NCBI GenBank assembly: GCA_036751905.1
Contig: DAIOTP010000062.1
Span: forward strand, 1 to 19,421
DNA: 19,421 nucleotides
Reading direction: 5' to 3'
Origin: T3Sed10-241 sp036751905
GTDB taxonomy: Bacteria; Bacteroidota; Bacteroidia; Flavobacteriales_D; Cryomorphaceae
Shown here: piece after piece, positions 6,281-13,667 of the stretch
Numbering within the stretch: position 1 is the stretch's first letter
Layout: each line of letters opens with the position of its first letter
Translations under genes and position numbers: made by a program
Notes under the pieces: generated by a model
Told to the model about the DNA's origin: nothing
The model's database searches: none
What the model saw: only the letters and a program-made list of their open reading frames with translations

Positions 6281-8665
6281 ATGAAAAAAATCTCTGCACT
6301 CTTTTTTACCACATGGATTTCGGTGGCTATGCATGCACAACCCTATACAGGAGGTGTTGAGGGAAAGGTGCGTGCCGGCACTGAACCGCTCCCTTACGCA
6401 ACAGTAGCCATCGTGAATAGCCCATATGGTACCATCACTGCCAGTGAAGGCATTTACGAAATACATGGTGTGCCCCCCGGCCTTTACACCCTCGAGGCGC
6501 GCATGGCAGGTTACCATGCCCAAAGGGTAAAAATCGAAATTGTTGATGGCCAAAGTACTCCCATAAATTTCGATCTGCGCGAGGACATACTCCAATTGAG
6601 TCAGGTGGTAGTGACCGGCACCCGCAGCGCCATACCCGCATACCGATCGCCTGTAATCGTCAATACCATATCCAACCGAACTTTCGAGGCCACACAATCG
6701 CTTACCTTGTCCGAAGGCCTGCGGTTCACCCCGGGCTTGCGCCTTGAAAACAACTGCCAAAACTGTGGCTTCACACAGTTGCGCATGAATGGTCTTGAGG
6801 GACCTTATTCTCAGATTCTTATCAACAGTCGTCCTGTATTTTCAGCCCTTGCTGGGGTGTATGGACTTGAGATGCTGCCTGCAAATATGGTGGAGCGCGT
6901 TGAGGTGGTGCGCGGCGGAGGTTCAGCCCTTTACGGCGGAAATGCCATAGCTGGAACTGTAAACATCATCACCAAAGAGCCGATTGAAAATAGTTTTGAA
7001 GTGGGGATGAATCAATCGTTCATCGACATGTCGGTACCCGACCGCACAATAACTTTCAATGGCCAAGTAGTAAGCGATGATCTCAGCAAAGGCATGACCC
7101 TGTACGGATACAACCGCACGCGCGAGCCATGGGATGCCAATGGCGATGACTTTTCTGAAGTGACCCAACTGCGCAACACCACCATCGGTTTCGATGGGTT
7201 CTGGAACACCAGTGAGCGCAGCAAATTGAAATTTGGGAGCTACCACATCCAGGAATTCCGCCGCGGCGGCAATGCATTCGAGCTGCCTCCACACCAATCG
7301 CAGCTCACGGAGCAATTGGAGCACAACATAGCAGGCGCAAACCTTTCCTTTGAGCAATACTCCAAAAACTACAAACACAAGTTATCCCTCTACGGATCAG
7401 GACAATTTGTTCAGCGACAAAGTTATTACGGTGCAGGTGGCCGCATACTTGGCCCTTTAGATACCTTGATCACCGAAGCGGATATTTTGGCCATCAACGC
7501 CTACGGGCGCTCGCGCGATCACTCCCTTGTGGGGGGCTTGCAGTACGTATACGACATCAACCCCCAGTGGATGCTCACCGTGGGGGTGGAATACACCTAC
7601 AACGATGTGCGCGACGAAATGCCAGGCTACGGGCGCTTCATTGATCAGCAGGTGGGTATCACGGGCAATTATGCCCAAATGCAATACAAACCTGCTGAAC
7701 GATGGACCATATTGGGTGGTGGCCGTTTTGACCTGCTCAATATCAGGGGTGTGTACGACCTCGCCGAGGAGCGCTTTGACAACAAGGAGCAATTCGCAGT
7801 TTTCGTACCCCGGCTTAGTGCTATGTACGACCTTACGCCCAAATTAAAAGCCCGGGCCTCCTACGCACAGGGCTACCGCGGTCCGCAGGCATTCGATGAG
7901 GACCTCCACATTGAAACCGTGGGTGGAAGTGCCCTCTTCATCCGCCTTGACCCTGACCTTGAAATCGAGCGCTCTGAAAGCTACACCGCCTCGCTGAACT
8001 ACACCGAATTTGCCGGAAAGGCACAAATGAACTTCGTCTTGGAAGGATTCCTGACCCGACTCCAAAATCCATACATTCTGAGCGACCAGATCGGGCTCGA
8101 CAATGGCATATCCACAATCACCAAACGCAACAGTGATGGTGCCAGAGTACGGGGGCTGAACCTTGAGGCCAATATCGCATTGAATAACACTTGGGTGATA
8201 CAGGCGGGCCTCACCCTGCAGCAAGCCCTCTTCGATGTGGAAGAAGAAATTTGGGCCCCAGAAGTTGGGGAAGAGCTCGGGCTACCCGTGGCCAGTACAG
8301 AACGCATATTGCGCACCCCGAACGCTTACGGCTTTTACACTGTAACTTACAAACCGAACGGCCGACTACAGCTCTCACTATCCGGAATTTATACGGGACG
8401 CATGGATGTACCACATGTTATTGACCCCGACAATGAGCAAACGGTAATTAAAAGCACTCCGCGCTTTTTTGAGCAAAATTTTAAAACATCTTATAGAATT
8501 TACCAAAGTGGTACCTACCGCATTGAAGTTTTCGGTGGTATGGCCAACGTTTTCAATAGCTACCAAGACGACTTCGACATCGGCCCCGAGCGGGATGCGG
8601 GGTATGTATACGGCCCTATGCTGCCACGCACCATTTTTGGAGGCATCAAGCTCAATTTGAACTAG
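6281..8665 (+). CDS. TonB-dependent outer-membrane receptor with CxxC plug motif
   Basis: A 794-residue receptor. Signal peptide 1-19 (cleaved before QPYTGG) is followed by a carboxypeptidase-regulatory-like beta-sandwich (about 24-105), a TonB-box-like VVVTGTRS near 109-116, and the plug domain with LPANMVERVEVVRGGGSALY and AIAGTVNIITKEP. The remaining 550 residues form the barrel, ending PRTIFGGIKLNLN. The plug contains NNCQNCGF with C159 and C162, a CxxC unusual for a plug and shared, as I recall, by a subset of Bacteroidota receptors. Ligand unknown; the metal-box-like operator upstream suggests a metal or metal chelate. It is a single-gene unit with no SusD partner. No clear terminator follows. 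Confidence 0.93.
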   Translation: MKKISALFFTTWISVAMHAQPYTGGVEGKVRAGTEPLPYATVAIVNSPYGTITASEGIYEIHGVPPGLYTLEARMAGYHAQRVKIEIVDGQSTPINFDLREDILQLSQVVVTGTRSAIPAYRSPVIVNTISNRTFEATQSLTLSEGLRFTPGLRLENNCQNCGFTQLRMNGLEGPYSQILINSRPVFSALAGVYGLEMLPANMVERVEVVRGGGSALYGGNAIAGTVNIITKEPIENSFEVGMNQSFIDMSVPDRTITFNGQVVSDDLSKGMTLYGYNRTREPWDANGDDFSEVTQLRNTTIGFDGFWNTSERSKLKFGSYHIQEFRRGGNAFELPPHQSQLTEQLEHNIAGANLSFEQYSKNYKHKLSLYGSGQFVQRQSYYGAGGRILGPLDTLITEADILAINAYGRSRDHSLVGGLQYVYDINPQWMLTVGVEYTYNDVRDEMPGYGRFIDQQVGITGNYAQMQYKPAERWTILGGGRFDLLNIRGVYDLAEERFDNKEQFAVFVPRLSAMYDLTPKLKARASYAQGYRGPQAFDEDLHIETVGGSALFIRLDPDLEIERSESYTASLNYTEFAGKAQMNFVLEGFLTRLQNPYILSDQIGLDNGISTITKRNSDGARVRGLNLEANIALNNTWVIQAGLTLQQALFDVEEEIWAPEVGEELGLPVASTERILRTPNAYGFYTVTYKPNGRLQLSLSGIYTGRMDVPHVIDPDNEQTVIKSTPRFFEQNFKTSYRIYQSGTYRIEVFGGMANVFNSYQDDFDIGPERDAGYVYGPMLPRTIFGGIKLNLN

Positions 8666-8930
8666 GCGTTCCGCCAATACACGTGATGATGGCATGGTGA
8701 TACTGACCACGAAATTTCCAAAGACAATGTAAAACCAAGACCCGGCATAACTTAAGTGCATATGGATAAGCCATGTCAAAAATCTGCATATATTGTACAC
8801 CGGTAGTTCAAATGGTGTATGTGTTATCAATAAGTCCCGGGTGGTGTATAAAATCCCATAAACCCCCGGAATATGATTCAATTTTCTATCTTTCGCGCAT
8901 TCAATAAATCACCCAAAGTGAGGCTATGGT
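8666..8930. other. Intergenic stretch between receptor and kinase
   Basis: 265 bases with no credible gene. It holds a 6-base inverted repeat TACACC-N12-GGTGTA (8796-8819), a third GGTGTA at 8843-8848, and the probable kinase promoter box near its right end. No T-tailed hairpin follows the receptor stop. Confidence 0.5.
8887..8894 (+). promoter_or_regulatory. Probable -7 box for histidine kinase
   Basis: TATCTTTC differs from TAnnTTTG only at the last base and lies 36 bases before the kinase ATG. There is no good TTG at -33. Confidence 0.35.
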
Positions 8931-10358
8931 ATGATCAAACGCGATTCTCTCTCCCGCCCGCAATGGCTTTTGCTTCTGATAGCCTTCCTCTCAGCGGGTG
9001 CATTGATCACGCTGAATTACTACAGTGGCCGGGTAATTTCAAGCATCAGGGCCTACATTGCCGCGGAATCCTTTTACAGCAAAGGACAAAAAGATGCATC
9101 CCGCCAGCTCGCCTTTTTTCTGGTCAATCAGGATGAACAGTACTTTGAGCTATTTAAGGAGCTCATCAAAACGCCCCTTGGTGACAGCATAGCAAGGGTC
9201 AATCTACTTAAGGGTGGTTCCATTGATACCATAAGGGCCGGATTTATTCAGGCCCAAAATCACCCGGACGACATTGAATTGCTCATTTGGGTGTTTCAGA
9301 CCTTCGAAAAGGTACCATTCATGGCGAGGGCTATTCAAATATGGGGAGAGGGTGATGGACTTGTGAGCCAATTAAATGAACTTGCTGATCGGATCCAGGA
9401 TGACTATCAATACGCGTTACTTACAGAAACTCCTGCAAGCAATGGCCTGCGCAAAGAGCAGCAACTTATCTGGCTCAGCGAAATTGAAACCCTCACCAAT
9501 GCACTTACAGCAAAAGAACGCGAGTTTACCACACACATGGGCATTACCGCCCGAGGGATTGGATCCCTCTTGTTTCTCATCAATATTTTAATGGTATTCT
9601 TGATCATTGGCAGTGCTTCGGCAATGTGGGCCACACTGCTCTTCAAAGTCCAAAAAAGCAAGCTCGATCTCACCCAAAAAAATCTCGAACTACAAACCAC
9701 CAACAGCAGGCTCGACCATTTTATTTATGCTTCATCGCATGATCTTAAAGCACCCATTTCAAATCTGGAAGGTTTGCTCCGTCACTTGGACAAAAATTTG
9801 ATTGGCAGCACCAACACAATGCTCTTAGAAAAGATGGATATGTCGATTGGCGCACTCAAAGGCACCATCACCGCCATTGAAGAGTTAATCAAAACCGATA
9901 GACTGGGAAGTGGAGACGCAGTAGAAATTCAACTGGAAGAATTGATCCGTGAAGTAATCTCTGAAAATGAAATGGCAATTGCCGATGCCAATGCAAACAT
10001 TCATTGTGAGCTCCATTGCAAATCGGTCATTTACCCGCGTTTGGCACTCAAAAGCATTTTTCAGAATTTATTGTCAAATGCAGTAAAGTACCGCTCCCCC
10101 CAACGGGATTGTGAGATACGCATTGAATCAGAGCAAATAGGTTCCCGCACTATACTGCGTATTGTTGACAACGGCTTGGGTATTGATCTTGACAAAAATG
10201 GCAACCAAATTTTTGGCATGTTTAAGCGGTTCCATTCGCATGTTCAGGGCTCAGGATTAGGCCTGTATGCAGTAAAACAGGTTGTGCAACGCAACGGCGG
10301 AAGCATCCACGTGCGCAGCCAGCCAAACGCAGGTACTACATTTGAAGTAGAATTGTAA
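8931..10358 (+). CDS. Membrane sensor histidine kinase (HisKA type)
   Basis: A 475-residue kinase. Membrane segment 1 spans about 11-31, a helical extracytoplasmic domain about 32-208, and segment 2 about 211-238. A coiled coil (KVQKSKLDLTQKNLELQTTN) leads to the HisKA domain, with phospho-acceptor H270 in YASSHDLKAPISNLEG. The ATPase domain shows the N box QNLLSNAVKY (378-387), VDNGLGID, FKRFH and GSGLGLYAVKQ. There is no PAS or HAMP domain. The partner is presumably the receiver protein 74 bases downstream. The signal is unknown. Confidence 0.93.
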   Translation: MIKRDSLSRPQWLLLLIAFLSAGALITLNYYSGRVISSIRAYIAAESFYSKGQKDASRQLAFFLVNQDEQYFELFKELIKTPLGDSIARVNLLKGGSIDTIRAGFIQAQNHPDDIELLIWVFQTFEKVPFMARAIQIWGEGDGLVSQLNELADRIQDDYQYALLTETPASNGLRKEQQLIWLSEIETLTNALTAKEREFTTHMGITARGIGSLLFLINILMVFLIIGSASAMWATLLFKVQKSKLDLTQKNLELQTTNSRLDHFIYASSHDLKAPISNLEGLLRHLDKNLIGSTNTMLLEKMDMSIGALKGTITAIEELIKTDRLGSGDAVEIQLEELIREVISENEMAIADANANIHCELHCKSVIYPRLALKSIFQNLLSNAVKYRSPQRDCEIRIESEQIGSRTILRIVDNGLGIDLDKNGNQIFGMFKRFHSHVQGSGLGLYAVKQVVQRNGGSIHVRSQPNAGTTFEVEL

Positions 10359-10432
10359 TTTAATTGACTACCTTTCCCTTATGTATGGCAGCCATTTTGA
10401 ACAAAAAACCAACATGCATTTAACTTACTATT

Positions 10433-10838
10433 ATGGCACTTCACAAATACGCATGCGCACTACTCGTGGATGATGATCCCATCAGCATCTGGATTCAAAA
10501 GCAGGTGATGATGGATTATCAAGATCAAATTACCCATACCCATGAGGCCTCAAATGGGGAAGAAGCCCTGGAATTCATCATGCAATATTGCGAGAGCGGT
10601 GTGGTTAACATCTCNNNNNNNNNNCCTGCTGGACATCAACATGCCTGTGATGGATGGCTTCCAATTTCTCGAAGCGCTGAAAAACCTTGAGCTTAAGCGA
10701 AAAAATGAAATCCGGATTGTGGTGGTCACTTCTTCCAACAATCCAAAGGACATTGAACGTCTAAAAGACTACAACATCTTTAAATTCCTGAACAAGCCTT
10801 TGACACCAGAAAAGGTGCACGAAATTCTTGCTGCCTAA
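10433..10838 (+). CDS. Receiver-only (CheY-like) response regulator, interrupted by assembly gap
   Basis: A single receiver domain of about 134 residues with no output domain. The left part has ALLVDDDP (D13-D15) and runs into ten N at 10615-10624. The right part resumes in another frame with LLDINMPVMDG, whose D is the phospho-acceptor, then VVVTSSNN (switch Thr/Ser) and FLNKPLT (conserved Lys). Keeping frame across the gap needs 9 or 12 missing bases, not 10, so the frame change comes from placeholder Ns rather than a real frameshift. It probably accepts phosphate from the adjacent kinase and may act by protein contact or in a relay. Confidence 0.88.
10615..10624. other. Assembly gap (10 N)
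   Basis: Ten unresolved bases within the receiver gene, just before its phospho-acceptor motif. The true length is likely 9 or 12, because only those nearby values restore one reading frame. Confidence 0.95.
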
Positions 10839-11143
10839 TCATCGGCAGCGGCATTTGATCTCCTCTAAGCACTGAGAAACATTTTTTATCAAGTCCTACT
10901 TGCGACATCGGTATCCTGGGGATAACCGCTCGATGCCAGTTACCGTAGTTCTGCCAACAAGTCACCCGATTAGATTTTCGTTGTAAGGCTTACCCTGACT
11001 TTCTCCAACACATCGCTTGGCTGACGGACAGCTATACTCTAGCGTTCCCTCGTTTCACACTCCGCATTTCCCTCTCCGCACACCAGGATTTTGGCCATTC
11101 GCGCTTATCGAGGGCTTTCAATTCCAAGCAGTATGATTAAAAT

Positions 11144-11159
11144 TCAGGGTTTACCCTGA
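11144..11159. repeat. Palindrome TCAGGGTTTACCCTGA
   Basis: Seven-base arms TCAGGGT and ACCCTGA around TT. A near copy, TCAGGGTAAACCCT, is at 2277-2290, and a half copy TACCCTGA is at 10991-10998. This is likely a protein-binding site or a dispersed short repeat. Confidence 0.5.
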
Positions 11160-11187
11160 CGGCCGCCATACCATTTCACAATACATT

Positions 11188-11213
11188 GCTCATGCAAACA
11201 CCAGAGCGTGAGC
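11188..11213. repeat. Inverted repeat, eight-pair stem
   Basis: GCTCATGC (11188-11195) pairs with GCGTGAGC (11206-11213) with one T-G wobble and a ten-base loop. It is followed on the plus strand by TACCTTT, which is too weak a tail for a confident terminator. Confidence 0.4.
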
Positions 11214-11429
11214 TACCTTTCAGAAATATCTAAAAAGTCGTAGAGGCCCATTTATAGATACCATTTCCCCCGTTGCAAGCAACTGCATTGACAAATCCAC
11301 ATATGTTTAGGTTTCCAGATATTTCACTAAAGTGTAAAATTTCAGGCTCAAGTGGCAGTTGGGAATGGAATTCGAACCATATACGATTGTTATTGGCGAA
11401 AAGCACATCATCCTTCCCTGCATTACAAG

Positions 11430-11460
11430 CCAGACACCCCTGCTGTGCAAGGGTGTCTGG
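11430..11460. repeat. Strong inverted repeat downstream of T9SS gene
   Basis: CCAGACACCC (11430-11439) and GGGTGTCTGG (11451-11460) pair perfectly. The 11-base loop can extend the helix with TGC/GCA after one C-A mismatch. It lies 51 bases past the stop of the minus-strand secreted-protein gene and could end or protect its mRNA. Neither strand has a T tract, so it is not a classic intrinsic terminator. Confidence 0.5.
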
Positions 11461-11511
11461 TTCGAAGGAAGATTACCAAATCGCAAGAAAAGCAAATCCA
11501 GTCGCCTGAAA

Positions 11512-13191
11512 CTATCTTACAATCTGAAGTTTGGAATGAAATACCCTGTTGTCAATGCGCGCCCTTACCAGGTATATTCCTGACGGCAACGCCGACGTCT
11601 CGCTCACAATATGGATGTGTCCCGACATTCCATCCACCCTTTCGTTCTTTGTGCTCAACAACTTACCGTTGAGATCGAATACTTCAAGTTCAATGAAGGT
11701 TTCATCCGAAGACACTTCAAGTGAAATGGTGTACTGCGAATGCGCCGGGTTAGGAAACAATTGCATGCTGCCGTGTTGGTTGGCAGAAGTTCCCAAAGGG
11801 TTGAACTGTAAAGCGCTCGGTCCTGCCATTCCTATTATGCAGTAATCACCAAAATCGCCCCAGGTAGGGCCCTGGTACATGCGTGGCCTGGTCCATACTT
11901 TGTATGTGCGTCCGGGCTCAGCTTGTGGAAACCATGATATCCTGAACTGCGGATTGGCTCCGTTGGGGCTAATGATGTTGTAAGTATTGAAGGGAGCTTC
12001 CTGCTCCTGAAATCTGAATTCCCAGTTGGTCAGCATAAATGTATTGGCCGGCCAGTCAGAGCGGATGATGGATGCATTGGTCAGATTCATCAAGCCACAG
12101 TCGGCCTGTCTGAGCTGAGTACCTGGCACCCTTGCCAATGCTGCTGAATATGCGCTCGAGTTAGGTGCAACAGCACCATTGTGGTACATGCGTACCAGAT
12201 AAGTCTGACCAATCGTGGTGGGTAGAATCAGTACTTCATTGTTTCCTGGCGTGTCTTGACATACAATGAGTGCAGCATCGCAACTCTCATACACCTCTAT
12301 GGCCATGTCCACATTGCTGTTGCCGCTGCGCAAACCCTGCAGGAAGTGATGCGTATGCGTGGCGGTAAAGGTGAACCATCGGCCACCTTGTCCCAAATCG
12401 TTCACAGCACAAGTCAAGTTTCCAGTATCCATGGCATCTTCAAAACTGTCGTGAACCCTTGATTCATTGAATGTAGGCGCAGGCTCAAGCTGGATGGGAA
12501 TTGAGCAGAGGTCACCAGGCTGTGGCACTACGGGGAGCAAAGATGTCATCGTTACATGAAATTTTATGCCATTGCATGGCATACTGGTAATTTCATCTTG
12601 GTAGAATGCTTGGAAAAATACCATGTATTTTCCAGGCAAAAAAACACGCTCTGCTATGCCAATATAGTCTATACCTGGCGATTGCGGAACATTCTTAGCC
12701 ATTAAAAAAGATGTGCCAGGGAGGGTCATTGAGCTCGCGCCAGGAATGCAATTAAATGCGTCGCTGCCTATCATGCCGAATCCCATGAAGCAAGGAATAT
12801 CATGAGAAATATCCAGCTCCAAGCGCATAATGGTGGTATCCTGAATTTCAAAAATGAGAGTGTTGTTCATGTACAACGCACCAAATTGACCTGATCCTAA
12901 ATAGTTGTTGCCCAACTCAGATAAAATACTGGTTCCCTTGATCTGAGGTGCAGGTATTTCCACGGGACATTGTGTTCCGCATATCGTATTAACAGGAACG
13001 GAATTAAAGCACCACCTCGACTGCTCTTCACATAAATATGGCACTACAAAATCAGGTGTGGCATTGGTCCAATCAGGATTGACCGGTGGGGGCGGGAATT
13101 GCTGGGCACATAACAATGTCGGGGCAGTCAAAAAAAGAGATAAAACACAGACATACAAGTGCCTGGATAAATTAAAAAAATAAGTTTTCAT
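11512..13191 (-). CDS. Secreted protein with type IX secretion C-terminal sorting domain
   Basis: 559 residues from the ATG at 13191. An upstream TTG at 13239 lies before the promoter box and is rejected. The signal peptide runs to about residue 30 (LFLTAPTLLCAQQ). The middle of the protein has a PPC-like beta-sandwich: CSIPIQLEPAP near its start, then GRWFTFTATH, DMAIEVYESC and TYLVRMYHN, the usual order in pre-peptidase C-terminal-like modules. The last 80 or so residues are a T9SS type A sorting domain: LFPNPAHSQYTISLE, FDLNGKLLST, SGIYLVRARIDN and a basic end, KLQIVR. It is expected to cross the outer membrane by T9SS and be surface-attached or released. No enzyme motif is visible; an adhesin or matrix role is plausible. 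Confidence 0.85.
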   Translation of the reverse strand: MKTYFFNLSRHLYVCVLSLFLTAPTLLCAQQFPPPPVNPDWTNATPDFVVPYLCEEQSRWCFNSVPVNTICGTQCPVEIPAPQIKGTSILSELGNNYLGSGQFGALYMNNTLIFEIQDTTIMRLELDISHDIPCFMGFGMIGSDAFNCIPGASSMTLPGTSFLMAKNVPQSPGIDYIGIAERVFLPGKYMVFFQAFYQDEITSMPCNGIKFHVTMTSLLPVVPQPGDLCSIPIQLEPAPTFNESRVHDSFEDAMDTGNLTCAVNDLGQGGRWFTFTATHTHHFLQGLRSGNSNVDMAIEVYESCDAALIVCQDTPGNNEVLILPTTIGQTYLVRMYHNGAVAPNSSAYSAALARVPGTQLRQADCGLMNLTNASIIRSDWPANTFMLTNWEFRFQEQEAPFNTYNIISPNGANPQFRISWFPQAEPGRTYKVWTRPRMYQGPTWGDFGDYCIIGMAGPSALQFNPLGTSANQHGSMQLFPNPAHSQYTISLEVSSDETFIELEVFDLNGKLLSTKNERVDGMSGHIHIVSETSALPSGIYLVRARIDNRVFHSKLQIVR

Positions 13192-13217
13192 CTGAATCGG
13201 TTTAATTGGATTTGAAC

Positions 13218-13247
13218 GAAAAGTACTGCGCCACCGCAAGCTGACAA
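13218..13247 (-). promoter_or_regulatory. Promoter of T9SS-sorted protein gene
   Basis: On the minus strand, TTG (13247-13245), a 19-base spacer and TACTTTTC (13225-13218) match TTG-N19-TAnnTTTG apart from the last base. The box lies 27 bases before the ATG at 13191, which supports that start. Confidence 0.6.
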
Positions 13248-13355
13248 GTTAAATCCATGCCCTCCTGACCTCATTTTTTCAACATAAATTGAAAAGTATA
13301 AAATGCTTCATATGAGTGATTCACGTCCAAAAAACCACAATTTAACTTCCGCAAT

Positions 13356-13445
13356 ATGGATAACTTAAAGCACAAGTCAAGAGCAAAAAATGCCGTATTT
13401 CTCATTCTGCCCTTCGCTTTCGGTAGCATTGCTCAGTCCGCATGA
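13356..13445 (+). CDS. Signal-peptide-only mini-ORF (small peptide or gene remnant)
   Basis: ATG to TGA encodes 29 residues. A basic N-terminus (MDNLKHKSRAKNA) is followed by the hydrophobic run VFLILPFAFGSIAQSA and then stop. This looks like a complete export signal, with Bacteroidota-style A-Q near the cleavage site, but no mature protein follows. It could be the decayed start of a secreted-protein gene, a small membrane peptide, or chance. No continuing frame with protein-like content was found downstream, and no promoter match is evident. Confidence 0.25.
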   Translation: MDNLKHKSRAKNAVFLILPFAFGSIAQSA

Positions 13446-13593
13446 GCAAAGTACAAGCTGCACACCGCGCGTGACCGTTGAAATGAACAAAATTGGCTTA
13501 GATTCAACCAATACTCTTATTTACAAAAGATAAAAGGAATTCTATTGCCCCTACTCCTCCTCTTTGTAACCCAGGTAACAAAGCAAACGGGTG

Positions 13594-13614
13594 CACTGCC
13601 ATATTTTTGCAGTG
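13594..13614 (+). promoter_or_regulatory. Promoter with overlapping inverted repeat, sulfur operon
   Basis: TATTTTTG (13602-13609) matches TAnnTTTG and lies between perfect six-base arms CACTGC (13594-13599) and GCAGTG (13609-13614). A dimeric repressor bound here would cover the -7 box. The leader would be about 52 bases, consistent with the ATG at 13668. Confidence 0.5.
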
Positions 13615-13667
13615 TTCAATTGAACAAACCCTACCACATACATTCCAAAAAGAAAAACCCGAATCCC

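Larger units (their letters stand above)
10839..11511. other. Long non-gene region rich in inverted repeats
   Basis: 673 bases without a credible ATG-started gene. It contains several potential hairpins: 10906-10935 (CATCG/CGATG with GTATCC/GGATAAC), AAGTCA (10959-10964) paired with TGACTT downstream, small GCTG/CAGC and GCTA/TAGC stems near 11020-11045, the palindrome at 11144-11159, an eight-pair stem at 11188-11213, and a ten-pair stem at 11430-11460. The pattern suggests structured RNA or remains of a mobile element. I recognise neither. Confidence 0.5.
13192..13667. other. Divergent intergenic region
   Basis: 476 bases between divergently transcribed genes. It holds the minus-strand promoter at 13218-13247, a 29-codon signal-peptide-like mini-ORF at 13356-13445, and the plus-strand promoter and inverted repeat at 13594-13614. 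No other gene is seen. Confidence 0.5.

Noticed and set aside
8796..8819. TACACC-N12-GGTGTA inverted repeat
   Set aside because: Short arms with a long AT-rich spacer and no link to a promoter box. It could be chance.
10433..10838. Receiver gene as a frameshifted pseudogene
   Set aside because: The frame change coincides exactly with placeholder Ns, and both halves keep conserved receiver residues.
10830..10849. GCTGCC/GGCAGC hairpin over the receiver stop codon as a terminator
   Set aside because: Six pairs with no T tract on either strand, so it is not supported as a terminator on its own.
10890..11160. Resemblance of the minus strand to group II intron domain I
   Set aside because: Only loose similarity and small hairpins. 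No domain V hairpin or reverse transcriptase was seen, so no element is called.
11345..11460. tRNA-like piece on the minus strand (GGTTCGAATTCC followed later by ACTGCCA)
   Set aside because: The T-arm gives four pairs only with an eight-base loop, and no matching 5' acceptor or anticodon arm is found at tRNA distance. It is not a functional tRNA.
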